This document shows, one piece after another, positions 26,967-34,641 of a DNA stretch of 64,000 nt. The position numbers and the translations under genes are program-made. The notes under the pieces were generated by a model. That model worked only from the letters and a program-made list of their open reading frames with translations, searched no databases and was not told the DNA's origin. Every line of letters starts with the position of its first letter. The stretch's first letter is position 1. The stretch comes from Aminomonas paucivorans DSM 12260 (lineage in GTDB: Bacteria; Synergistota; Synergistia; Synergistales; Synergistaceae). Location of the stretch: positions 434,001 through 498,000 of the forward strand of contig NZ_CM001022.1 of assembly GCF_000165795.1 (NCBI RefSeq), given 5' to 3'.

Positions 26967-27365
26967 ATGAGCATCCACGAACATTTCGTCGGCCCCATGG
27001 GGGGCGTTCTCATGTCCCTGATCGCCTTCAGCATCGTGTTCCTGGTGATCCTGGGCCTCATGCTGGTCATGTTCGCCACCAAGATGCTGGCCCACAGCCT
27101 GGACGCCGCCGCCAAGGCCAAGTCCGCCGCCACCCCCGACGCCTCTGCGTCGGGAGCCAAGGCGGTGGCCGTGGCTCCCCAGACTCCCGTTGCCGTCACC
27201 GGTCCTGCCGAGGACGGGGAGCTGGTGGCGGTGATCGCCGCCGCCATCGCGGCAGCCTGCGGGCGGGCCGTGGCGGTGACGGGCATCCGTCCGGTCCTGC
27301 CTGCGGGAGGGGCCTTGGCCTCCTCCTGGAAGATGGCGGGACGGATGGAGCAGCTGGAAGGCTAA
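26967..27365 (+). CDS. mmdD: Decarboxylase delta subunit (OadG/MmdD-like)
   Basis: A 132-residue small membrane protein: one helix near the N-terminus (about 14-36, LIAFSIVFLVILGLMLVMFA), an Ala-rich linker, and a C-terminal part with AVIAAAIAAACG followed by SSWKMAGRMEQLEG, as in the OadG/MmdD subunits that tether the soluble carboxyltransferase to the membrane complex. It lies ten bases after mmdA. Confidence 0.88.
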   Translation: MSIHEHFVGPMGGVLMSLIAFSIVFLVILGLMLVMFATKMLAHSLDAAAKAKSAATPDASASGAKAVAVAPQTPVAVTGPAEDGELVAVIAAAIAAACGRAVAVTGIRPVLPAGGALASSWKMAGRMEQLEG

Positions 27366-27411
27366 TCCCCGCAACGGGGACGACTTGGATTCTTCTGAGG
27401 AGGTCATTGTG

Positions 27412-27810
27412 ATGGGTCGCAAATATCGCATCGTGGTGAACGGCAAGACGTACGACGTGGACGTGGAGGATCTGGGAGCCGGCGCCGCCGCTCCCGCCGC
27501 CGCTCCGGCTCCCGCCGCGGCTCCTGCCCCTGCTGCCGCTCCCGCTCCGGCCCCCGCGCCGAAGCCCGCCGCTCCCGCCGCCCCCGTCCCCGCCGGGGCG
27601 GGCACCGTGGAAGCCCCCATGCCCGGAAAGGTCCTCAAGGTCCTGGTGCAGCCCGGCGCCGCCGTGACGGCGGGTCAGCTGGTGCTGGTGCTGGAGGCCA
27701 TGAAGATGGAGAACGAGATCTTTGCCCCCGCCTCCGGCGCCGTGTCGGAGGTCCGCTGCAAGGAAGGCGATTCGGTCAACACCGGCGACGTCCTCCTGGT
27801 GGTGGCGTAA
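27412..27810 (+). CDS. mmdC: Biotin carboxyl carrier subunit of the decarboxylase
   Basis: A 132-residue biotin carrier. A short N-terminal part (YRIVVNGKTYDVDVED) is joined by an Ala/Pro linker (about 23-62) to a biotinyl domain with EAPMPGKVLKVLV and the biotinylation motif EAMKMEN (Lys98). It shuttles CO2 from MmdA to MmdB. GGAGGT seven bases before the ATG at 27412 fixes the start; nine upstream in-frame codons are unlikely to be used. Confidence 0.95.
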   Translation: MGRKYRIVVNGKTYDVDVEDLGAGAAAPAAAPAPAAAPAPAAAPAPAPAPKPAAPAAPVPAGAGTVEAPMPGKVLKVLVQPGAAVTAGQLVLVLEAMKMENEIFAPASGAVSEVRCKEGDSVNTGDVLLVVA

Positions 27811-27836
27811 GCCCCCCCGGCTAGGAGGGAGGAGCC

Positions 27837-28961
27837 ATGGAACTTTACCTGACCGCGCTCAAGGGCCTCATCACCCAGTCGGGCCTGGTGGGGCTCACCA
27901 CGGGCAACATCATCATGCTGGTGGTGGCTCTGGTGCTGCTGTACCTGGCCATCGGCAAGGGCTTCGAACCCCTGCTGCTCATGCCCATCGCCTTCGGCTG
28001 TCTTCTGGTGAACCTGCCCCTCTCGGGGATCATGGACCCCGGCGGGTTCCTCTACTACGTCTCCTTCGGGACGAAGCACGAACTGTACCCCATCATCATC
28101 TTCATGGGCATCGGAGCCCTCACGGACTTCGGCCCCCTGCTGGCCAACCCCATCACGTTCCTCCTGGGGGCGGCGGCGCAGTTCGGGGTCTTCATCGCCG
28201 TGGTGGGGGCCATGTTCATGGGCTTCAGCATCCAGGAGGCCGCGGCCATCGGGATCATCGGGGGCGCCGACGGCCCCACCTCCATCTACCTGTGCATGAA
28301 GCTGGCCCCGAAGATTCTGGGGGCGGTGGCGGTGGCGGCGTACAGCTACATGTCCCTGGTGCCCCTGATCCAGCCCCCCATCATCCGGCTCTTCACTACC
28401 AAGAAGGACCGGGCCATCAAGATGGAGCAGCTCCGGCCCGTGACCCGCACGGAGCGGATCCTCTTCCCCATCATTAGCACCATCGCCTGCGGGCTCATCC
28501 TGCCCCCGGCGGTGCCCCTCATCGGGATGCTCATGTTCGGGAACCTGCTTCGGGAGTGCGGCTGCACGGAGCGGCTGAACCTGGCGGCGCAGAACGAGAT
28601 CCTCAACGCCACCACCATCTTCCTGGGGATCACCGTGGGGGCCACCATGGAGGCCCAGACCTTCCTCACCGCAGCGACCCTGAAGATCATCGTCCTGGGG
28701 CTGGTGGCCTTCATCTTCAGCACCGCCGGAGGCTGTGTCTTTGGTCAGGTGATGAAGGTCATGTCCGGGGGCAAGATCAACCCCCTTATCGGGGCCGCAG
28801 GGGTCTCCGCGGTGCCCATGGCCGCCCGGGTGTGCCAGCGGGTGGTGCAGCAGGAGTTCCCCGGGTCCTACGTGCTCATGCACGCCATGGGACCCAACGT
28901 GGCGGGAGTGGTGGGAACCGCCGTGGCGGCGGGAGCCATGCTCACCCTGCTGACGGCGTAG
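27837..28961 (+). CDS. mmdB: Na+-pumping decarboxylase beta subunit
   Basis: A 374-residue polytopic membrane protein of the OadB/GcdB/MmdB family. It releases CO2 from carboxybiotin and pumps Na+ outward. Signature regions are GIGALTDFGPLLANP, IGIIGGADGPTSIY with the conserved Asp needed for Na+ transport, FGNLLRECGCTERLN, and NPLIGAAGVSAVPMAARV with HAMGPNVAGVVGT. It ends the operon that couples propionate formation to a sodium gradient. Confidence 0.96.
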   Translation: MELYLTALKGLITQSGLVGLTTGNIIMLVVALVLLYLAIGKGFEPLLLMPIAFGCLLVNLPLSGIMDPGGFLYYVSFGTKHELYPIIIFMGIGALTDFGPLLANPITFLLGAAAQFGVFIAVVGAMFMGFSIQEAAAIGIIGGADGPTSIYLCMKLAPKILGAVAVAAYSYMSLVPLIQPPIIRLFTTKKDRAIKMEQLRPVTRTERILFPIISTIACGLILPPAVPLIGMLMFGNLLRECGCTERLNLAAQNEILNATTIFLGITVGATMEAQTFLTAATLKIIVLGLVAFIFSTAGGCVFGQVMKVMSGGKINPLIGAAGVSAVPMAARVCQRVVQQEFPGSYVLMHAMGPNVAGVVGTAVAAGAMLTLLTA

Positions 28962-28999
28962 AGAACTCCGCCTCAAGGAATCTCGACACAGTAAACGGG

Positions 29000-29024
29000 G
29001 GAGGGAGGCCTTAGGCCTCCCTCC
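29000..29024 (+). terminator. Hairpin after mmdB (no U-tract)
   Basis: An 11-bp perfect stem (29000-29010 with 29014-29024) with loop TTA lies 39 bp after the mmdB stop. TGCTCC follows, so termination by itself may be weak. Confidence 0.6.
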
Positions 29025-29116
29025 TGCTCCATTGCAGGGGGGCTCCGGTTCTCCTGTGGTCTGTTCGCTTCCTGTCAGTGGGGCGGCGGGATGTTTTTTG
29101 TCCATAAAGTGCAGGG

Positions 29117-29155
29117 GCGGCGAGGCACAGGGCTTCGCCGCTCGTTTCATTTTTC
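29117..29155 (+). terminator. Second terminator of the methylmalonyl operon
   Basis: GCGGCGAGGC (29117-29126) pairs with GCTTCGCCGC (29132-29141, one G-T wobble), followed by TCGTTTCATTTTT. The T-rich tail makes this the better terminator of the two; it also overlaps the promoter candidate for the fumarase genes. Confidence 0.65.
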
Positions 29156-29173
29156 CGACAAAACCGGTACACT
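29145..29173 (+). promoter_or_regulatory. Candidate promoter of the fumarase genes
   Basis: TTTCAT (29145-29150), a 17-bp spacer and TACACT (29168-29173) lie 42 bp before the predicted start. The match is moderate. Confidence 0.4.
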
Positions 29174-29214
29174 AGGACCCAAGACCTACGTCTCGTGATG
29201 AAGGGGGAGTGCCC

Positions 29215-30060
29215 ATGCGCGTCCTTCCTGCGGCGCAGCTGGTGGAGCGGATTCGGGAGCTGGCCCTGGAGGCCAACCGGGTCCTGCCCGGTCCGGTGCT
29301 TCGGGCCCTGAAGGAGGGTCGGGACCGGGAACCCCTGCCCCTGGCCCGGTCGGTGCTGGAGGATCTGCTGGAGAACGCCCGCATCGCCCGGGAGGAATCC
29401 CTTCCCCTCTGCCAGGACTGCGGCCTGGCGGTGGTCTTCCTCTCCTGGGGGCAGGAGGTGCTTCTGGAAGGGTCCTCCCTGCGGGAGGCGGTGGACGAAG
29501 GGGTCCGCCGGGCCTACCGGGAGGGGTACCTCCGCAAGTCCGTGGTCACGGACCCCCTCTTCGACCGGATCAACACGGGGGACAACACCCCCTCGGTGAT
29601 CCATCTGGAGTCCGTCCCCGGGGATCGGGTGGAGATCACCGTGGCCCCCAAGGGGATGGGCAGCGAGAACATGAGCCGCATCGCCCTGCTTCGCCCCGCC
29701 GACGGGGAGGAGGGGGTGCTGGATTTCCTGGTGGAGGCGGTCCGTGCCGCCGGCCCCAACCCCTGTCCCCCCGTGGTGCTGGGGGCGGCGGTGGGGGGGA
29801 ACTTCGAGACCGTGGCCCTGGCGGCCAAGAAGGCCCTGCTCCGCCCCCTGGGACAGCCCCACCGGGACCCCCGCTACGCTGCCCTGGAGGCGGAGGCCCT
29901 GAGGCGGATCAACGCCCTGGGCATCGGCCCGGGGGGCTACGGAGGGGCCACCACCGCCCTGGCGGTGCACCTGTCCTGCCTGCCCACCCACATCGCGGGC
30001 ATGCCCGCAGCGGTCAACTTCTGCTGCCACGCCCTGCGCCACGCCTCGGGCGTCCTTTGA
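29215..30060 (+). CDS. Class I fumarate hydratase (Fe-S), alpha subunit
   Basis: A 281-residue protein matching the N-terminal half of oxygen-sensitive [4Fe-4S] fumarases and the alpha subunit of tartrate dehydratase. LPLCQDCGLAVVF, GPNPCPPVVLGAAVGGNFE and LSCLPTHIAGMP supply the conserved cysteines for the cluster, and NTGDNTPSVIH and GSENMSRIALL are family blocks. It converts fumarate and malate into each other, feeding the succinate/propionate route just upstream. The ATG at 29215 has GGGGGAG five bases before it. L-tartrate dehydratase is the alternative, but metabolic context favours fumarase. Confidence 0.9.
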   Translation: MRVLPAAQLVERIRELALEANRVLPGPVLRALKEGRDREPLPLARSVLEDLLENARIAREESLPLCQDCGLAVVFLSWGQEVLLEGSSLREAVDEGVRRAYREGYLRKSVVTDPLFDRINTGDNTPSVIHLESVPGDRVEITVAPKGMGSENMSRIALLRPADGEEGVLDFLVEAVRAAGPNPCPPVVLGAAVGGNFETVALAAKKALLRPLGQPHRDPRYAALEAEALRRINALGIGPGGYGGATTALAVHLSCLPTHIAGMPAAVNFCCHALRHASGVL

Positions 30061-30073
30061 GGAGGGGAAACCC

Positions 30074-30652
30074 ATGACGGAAGCCCGCATCCTGACCCTC
30101 TCCACCCCCTTGACCCGGGAGGTCCGAAAGGACCTTCGGGCGGGGGATCGGGTGCTCCTCTCCGGGACGATCTATGCCGCCCGGGACGCGGCGCACCGCC
30201 GCATGACCGAGTCTCTCCGCCGGGGGGAACCCCTTCCCTTCGATCTTCGGGACCAGGTGGTGTACTATGCCGGCCCCGCCCCCACCCCGCCGGGTCGGGC
30301 CATCGGCCCCGTGGGCCCGACCACCAGCGGTCGCATGGACCCCTACACCCCTGCCCTCCTGAACCTGGGACTGGGGGGGATGATCGGCAAGGGACGCCGC
30401 TCTCCGGAGGTGCTGGAGGCCCTCAGGCGCCACGGGGCGGTGTACTTCGGCGCCACCGGGGGTGCGGCGGCGCTGCTGGCTCGATCCGTGCAGGAGTGCG
30501 TCCTGGTGGCCTACGAGGACCTGGGGCCGGAGGCCATCCTGCGCCTTCGGGTGGAGGGTTTCCCCGCCGTGGTGGTGGTGGACCCCCTGGGGACGGACCT
30601 CTACGACGTGGGTCCCCGGGAGGCGAGGCGCGCCCTGGGGTACGGGGACTGA
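30074..30652 (+). CDS. Class I fumarate hydratase (Fe-S), beta subunit
   Basis: A 192-residue swivelling-domain subunit, equal to the C-terminal part of class I fumarase. Motifs are LRAGDRVLLSGTIYAARDAAH, VYYAGPAP, GPTTSGRMDPYTP, GMIGKGRRS (substrate carboxylate binding), and VVVDPLGTDLYD. It starts 13 bp after the alpha subunit and forms the active dimer with it. Confidence 0.93.
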   Translation: MTEARILTLSTPLTREVRKDLRAGDRVLLSGTIYAARDAAHRRMTESLRRGEPLPFDLRDQVVYYAGPAPTPPGRAIGPVGPTTSGRMDPYTPALLNLGLGGMIGKGRRSPEVLEALRRHGAVYFGATGGAAALLARSVQECVLVAYEDLGPEAILRLRVEGFPAVVVVDPLGTDLYDVGPREARRALGYGD

Positions 30653-30663
30653 CGGAGATCCCT

Positions 30664-30906
30664 TTGCGGGGCGGATCGGACCAGCCCGTGGAGGTGGTCC
30701 TGGGGCCGGGGCTTCAGGGGGAAGGGGAGCGTCTCCTCCGGGTGTCCCTCCCGGGGCCCCTGCCCCTGAGGGAGTTCCTTCTGTTCCTCGGCCTGGACCC
30801 CCGGAACGTGGGGCCGGTCCTGAGGGAGGGCCGGACGGCGTCCCTCGAGGTCACCGTGTTACCAGGAGAACGATTGGTCCTGTTGCCTCCGCTGGATGGA
30901 GGATAG
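30664..30906 (+). CDS. ThiS/MoaD-like ubiquitin-fold protein
   Basis: An 80-residue protein from a TTG start with CGGAG upstream, only 11 bp after the fumarase beta stop. The pattern is a beta-grasp: beta strand VEVVLGPG, strand RLLRVSLPG, helix LREFLLFLGL, then LEVTVLPGERLVLLPPLDGG. The exact C-terminal Gly-Gly and the preceding hydrophobic-PP-xx-GG are hallmarks of ThiS/MoaD-type sulfur carriers, which are adenylated and thiocarboxylated at the last glycine. No E1-like ThiF/MoeB gene is near. Possible jobs are thiamine, molybdopterin or tungstopterin sulfur transfer, or delivery of sulfide to another pathway. The link to fumarase is positional only. Confidence 0.75.
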   Translation: MRGGSDQPVEVVLGPGLQGEGERLLRVSLPGPLPLREFLLFLGLDPRNVGPVLREGRTASLEVTVLPGERLVLLPPLDGG

Positions 30907-30950
30907 TGGTTCGACCCAAGTTCATTTTGTGTTATTGTTTGGGAATTGGC

Positions 30951-30979
30951 TTGACGCCACAGCCCCCTGTGGTTTAATG
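30951..30979 (+). promoter_or_regulatory. TRAP operon promoter with an operator in the spacer
   Basis: TTGACG (30951-30956), a 17-bp spacer and TTAATG (30974-30979). The spacer holds a perfect inverted repeat CCACAG-N4-CTGTGG (30957-30972), placed so that a bound protein would block RNA polymerase. Predicted transcription starts near 30986, about 30 nt before the GTG. Confidence 0.65.
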
Positions 30980-31015
30980 GCTCTAGAGGCACCAATCGAC
31001 ACGGAGGTAAGGGAA

Positions 31016-31969
31016 GTGAAACGTGGGTTTCGGTTCCTGGCGGTAGGGGCAGCGCTCTTCTCGTTGATGGCGGGTACGGCCTTCGGGGCCACCTTCATCA
31101 ACATCGGTACCGGCACCACCGGGGGGACCTACTACCCCGTGGGGGCGGGCATGGCGAAGATCTGGAACACCGCGATCCCGGGGATGAAGGCCAGCGCCCA
31201 GTCCACCGGCGGCACCGTGCACAACCTGCAGCTCATGAGCAAGGGCGAGGCGGAGATGGGCTTCGCCGACGGGCTTTACTACTTCGCTTACCTGGGCAAG
31301 GGCAAGTACGAGGGCCAGCCCCAGAAGTACCTCCGCGCCATGGTGCCCCTCTACGCCGAGCCCATCCACTTCCTGGTGGCCAAGGGCAGCGGCATCAAGG
31401 ACCTTCGCGGCCTGAAGGGCAAGCGGGTCTCCATCGGAGCCGTGGCAAGCGGCACGGAGGTCACCGCCAAGGAGCTGCTTCGGGCGGCGGGGCTGAACCC
31501 GGACAAGGACATCAAGGCGGAGAACCTGGGGCTCTCCGACACCGCCAAGGCCTTCGCGGACAAGCAGATCGACGCGGCCCTCACCGTGGGCGCCGTGGGG
31601 ATCTCCGGGGTGGTGGAAGCGGCCACCATGGGCCTGGTGGAGTTCGTGGACGTCCCGGAGGCCCAGATCAACCAGATCTGCGCTAAGCTGCCTTATTTCC
31701 TTCCCTTCACCATTCCCGCCAAGACCTACAAGGGGCAGGACAAGCCCAACAAGACCTTCGCCAGCTGGAACATCCTGGTGGTGTCCGACAAGGTGGACGC
31801 GGACCTGGTCTACAAGATGACCAAGGCCCTCTTCGATAAGAAGCAGGACCTGGTGAACATCACCACCCGCATGAGTTCCATGACCCCGGAGAACGTGCGC
31901 TACATCAAGATCCCCCTGCACCAGGGGGCGAAGAAGTACTACAAGGAAGCGGGAGTGGCGGTGAACTAG
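31016..31969 (+). CDS. TAXI-family TRAP solute-binding protein
   Basis: A 317-residue exported binding protein. The GTG start has GGAGGT seven bases before it and yields a signal peptide (KRGFRFLAVGAALFSLMAGT, cleavage near AFG). The mature N-terminus FINIGTGTTGGTYYPVG is the TAXI signature; QSTGGTVHNLQLMSKGEAEMG and the GKRVSIGAVASGTEVTAKELL block also match. It should hand its ligand to the fused permease 99 bp downstream. TAXI proteins often carry glutamate or related organic acids; the ligand here is unknown. Confidence 0.94.
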   Translation: MKRGFRFLAVGAALFSLMAGTAFGATFINIGTGTTGGTYYPVGAGMAKIWNTAIPGMKASAQSTGGTVHNLQLMSKGEAEMGFADGLYYFAYLGKGKYEGQPQKYLRAMVPLYAEPIHFLVAKGSGIKDLRGLKGKRVSIGAVASGTEVTAKELLRAAGLNPDKDIKAENLGLSDTAKAFADKQIDAALTVGAVGISGVVEAATMGLVEFVDVPEAQINQICAKLPYFLPFTIPAKTYKGQDKPNKTFASWNILVVSDKVDADLVYKMTKALFDKKQDLVNITTRMSSMTPENVRYIKIPLHQGAKKYYKEAGVAVN

Positions 31970-32013
31970 CCCGTCCGTTTCCGTTCCAGGGGGCTGCTGT
32001 ACAGGCGTCAAGC

Positions 32014-32039
32014 CGGGGGACGGCGTGAGTCGTCCCCCG
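32014..32039 (+). other. Hairpin between TRAP binding protein and permease
   Basis: A 9-bp stem (CGGGGGACG 32014-32022 with CGTCCCCCG 32031-32039) followed by TTCTGT. It could end part of the transcripts or protect the 3' end, so the binding protein is made in excess over the permease. Confidence 0.6.
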
Positions 32040-32068
32040 TTCTGTACCGAAAGGAGCGTCGGATCGCT

Positions 32069-34039
32069 ATGGAACCCAAGGAAAAGCCGGTGGATCTGCT
32101 TTCCATCGACCCCATGAACGACGAAAAGATCCAGCGGCTGGTGGAGAAGTACGACGCGGAGAGTCGCTACCGCAGGCTGACCGGCTTGCCGGGCAAGCTG
32201 GTCACCCTGCTCCTCGCGGGGATGTCCCTGTTCCACCTCTACACCGCGGGCATCGGCATCCTCCCCATCACCATCCAGCGGGCGGTGCACCTCACCTTCG
32301 CCATCGTGGCGGTGTACCTGCTCTATCCCATGACCCAGAAGGGCTCCAAGACCCAGACGCCCTGGTACGACTGGATCCTGGCCGCCGCGTCCCTGGTGGC
32401 GGTGGGCTACATCGCCCTGTTCTTCAACGACATCGCCCGCCGGGGGGCGGAACCCATCGGGTACGAGCTGTGGCTGGGGGCCCTGGCCATGGTGCTGGTC
32501 CTGGAGGCGGGACGCCGGGTGGTGGGCAACGTGCTGCCGGTGATGAGTCTCCTCTTCCTTTCCTACTGCTACTACGGGGCCTACGCCCCCGGGATGTTCC
32601 AGATCCGGGGCTACTCCGTGAGCCGCATCATCCAGCACATGTACCTCACCCCCGAGGGGATCTTCGGCGTGGCCCTGGGGGTGTCCGCCACCTTCGTCAT
32701 CACCTTCATCATCTTCGGCGCCTTCCTGGGCAAGAGCGGGGGCGCCCGGTTCTTCAACGAGCTGGCACTGGCACTGGCGGGCTCCCGTCCCGGAGGTCCC
32801 GCCAAGGTGGCCGTGGTGGCCTCGGGGCTTCTCGGGACCATCAACGGTTCCTCCGTGGCCAACGTGGCCACCACCGGGACCTTCACCATCCCCCTGATGA
32901 AGCGGGTGGGCTACAAGCCCGAGTACGCCGGGGCGGTGGAAGCCTGCGCCTCCACGGGAGGCCAGCTCATGCCCCCCATCATGGGGGCCGGAGCCTTCAT
33001 CATGAGCGAATTCCTGGGCATGTCCTACCTGCGCATCGCTGCGGCGGCGGCTCTGCCTGCGGTGCTCTACTACACCGCCATCTTCGTGAACGTCCACGTG
33101 CGGGCCCGCAAGCGGGGCCTCCGGGGGCTTTCCAAGGACGAGCTTCCCGCGGCGGGGCAGGTCCTCAAGCAGGACGGACACCTGCTCATTCCGGTGATCG
33201 CGGTCATCGCGGCCCTTCTGATGAAGTACACCCCCATCAAGGCGGCGTTCCTGGGGGTGTTGGCGGTGGTGGTGGTGAGCCAGTTCCGGGCCCACACCCG
33301 TATGGGCTTCAAGGCCATCGTGGAAGCCCTGGAAGAAGGGGCCCGGGGCGGCCTGGGGGTGGCTTTGGCCTGCGCCCTGGTGGGCTTCGTGGTGGGGACC
33401 TCCACCCTCACCTCCCTGGGGCTCACCCTGTCCAACAACATCATCGAGATCTCCGGGGGGAAGCTCCTCCCCACCCTGGTGATGGCCATGGTGGCCTCCC
33501 TGGTCCTGGGCATGGGGCTGCCCACCACGGCGAACTACATCGTGTGCAGCACCATCATCGCCCCCGCCCTCATCGGCATGAACGTCTTTCCCCTGGCGGC
33601 GCACCTCTTCGTGTTCTACTTCGGCATCATGGCGGACCTGACCCCGCCGGTGTGCCTGGCCGCCTTCACGGGGGCGGGCATCGCCGGGGCCAACCCCGCC
33701 AAGACGGGCTTCACCGCCACGAAGATCGCCCTGGCGTCCTACCTGCTGCCCTACAGCTTCATCTACAGCCCCATGATCCTGCTGGAAAACGTGGTCTACC
33801 TGGACCTGGCGGTGATCCTGGTGGCCGGGGTGGCGGGGATCCTGGGCCTGGCGGCGGGACTCGAAGGGTGGATGTTCCGGTCCCTGAAGCCCCTGGAGCG
33901 GGTGGCCATCATCCTGGTCTCCGTGGGGGCCTTCCTGCCTCACGACCTGCCCAAGCTGGTGGCCCTGGGGGCGGTGGTGGCGGCGTTCCTGTTCTTCCGC
34001 AAGACCGCAGGGGAGGAGATCCAGCCCGAGACGGCCTGA
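32069..34039 (+). CDS. TRAP transporter fused 4TM-12TM permease
   Basis: A 656-residue membrane protein fusing the small DctQ-like and large DctM-like TRAP subunits, as is usual for TAXI systems. After a cytosolic N-terminus there are about 16-18 helices. DctM signatures include FGVALGVSATFVITFIIFGA, GSSVANVATTGTFTIPLMK, ASTGGQLMPPIMGAGAFIM and LGMGLPTTANYIVCSTIIAPAL. Uptake is driven by H+ or Na+; a Na+ gradient from the upstream decarboxylase would fit (inference). Confidence 0.95.
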   Translation: MEPKEKPVDLLSIDPMNDEKIQRLVEKYDAESRYRRLTGLPGKLVTLLLAGMSLFHLYTAGIGILPITIQRAVHLTFAIVAVYLLYPMTQKGSKTQTPWYDWILAAASLVAVGYIALFFNDIARRGAEPIGYELWLGALAMVLVLEAGRRVVGNVLPVMSLLFLSYCYYGAYAPGMFQIRGYSVSRIIQHMYLTPEGIFGVALGVSATFVITFIIFGAFLGKSGGARFFNELALALAGSRPGGPAKVAVVASGLLGTINGSSVANVATTGTFTIPLMKRVGYKPEYAGAVEACASTGGQLMPPIMGAGAFIMSEFLGMSYLRIAAAAALPAVLYYTAIFVNVHVRARKRGLRGLSKDELPAAGQVLKQDGHLLIPVIAVIAALLMKYTPIKAAFLGVLAVVVVSQFRAHTRMGFKAIVEALEEGARGGLGVALACALVGFVVGTSTLTSLGLTLSNNIIEISGGKLLPTLVMAMVASLVLGMGLPTTANYIVCSTIIAPALIGMNVFPLAAHLFVFYFGIMADLTPPVCLAAFTGAGIAGANPAKTGFTATKIALASYLLPYSFIYSPMILLENVVYLDLAVILVAGVAGILGLAAGLEGWMFRSLKPLERVAIILVSVGAFLPHDLPKLVALGAVVAAFLFFRKTAGEEIQPETA

Positions 34040-34062
34040 TCTCCCTCCCTTCGAGATCCCGT

Positions 34063-34095
34063 GCGGAGCCGCCCGGCGCGTTCGGGCGGCTCCGC
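34063..34095 (+). terminator. Strong hairpin after the TRAP permease (no U-tract)
   Basis: A 13-bp perfect stem (34063-34075 with 34083-34095), loop GCGCGTT, followed by GCACGTTG. It lies 23 bp after the stop. Confidence 0.6.
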
Positions 34096-34145
34096 GCACG
34101 TTGCGGGGATGGCGGCTACAATGGCTGGGAACGGGGGGACGGGAG

Positions 34146-34637
34146 ATGAAGGAGATCTGGTTGGTGGGGGCCGTGGTGGTCCTGGGGGTGGCGGGAGGCC
34201 GGCTCGGCTTCCCCGCGGGGGGGTTGGTGCTAGGCCTGGTGGGGGGGCTGACGGTGAAGGCCCTTTTGGGGATGAACGTCCTGGCCCCCCTGCCGGGGCT
34301 TTCCCTGGTCTCCCAGATCCTGGTGGCCTACGTCCTGGTGCGCTCCTCCGACCTGGTGTCCCTCAAGGACCTTCCCCGCCTGATCCCTGCGGCCCTGGCC
34401 TACTGCATCCTCCTCCTGGGCTTCTCCCTCTTCCTGGCCTGGCTGTTCGGTCGGCTCTGCGGGATGGACTTCCTCACCGCCCTGTTCGCCACCTCCCCCG
34501 GGGGGCTCACGGGCATCGCCACCGTGGCGGTGGAGACCGGGGCCAACGCCCCCGTGACGGTGCTTTTCAACCTGGTGCGCCTGGTGGCCATCCTGGTGGT
34601 CCTTCCCCTGATCGCGGCCTTCTGGAGCCGCCCCTGA
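34146..34637 (+). CDS. Half-length AbrB-family membrane protein
   Basis: A 163-residue membrane protein of about five helices with one AbrB duplication unit, including the family block DFLTALFATSPGGLTGIATV. Normal AbrB-type membrane proteins (about 350 residues) carry two such units; a single unit implies a dimer or a pairing partner. Despite the name, this membrane family has no shown DNA binding; transport of an ammonia-related or organic compound has been suggested. It is followed after four bases by an MFS gene, so translation is probably coupled. Confidence 0.75.
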   Translation: MKEIWLVGAVVVLGVAGGRLGFPAGGLVLGLVGGLTVKALLGMNVLAPLPGLSLVSQILVAYVLVRSSDLVSLKDLPRLIPAALAYCILLLGFSLFLAWLFGRLCGMDFLTALFATSPGGLTGIATVAVETGANAPVTVLFNLVRLVAILVVLPLIAAFWSRP

Positions 34638-34641
34638 CGCC

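Noticed and set aside
30983-34099. Minus-strand open frame of about 1040 codons opposite the TRAP genes
   Set aside because: Low-complexity His/Gly/Gln-rich translation without motifs; the plus strand encodes full TAXI and fused permease proteins.
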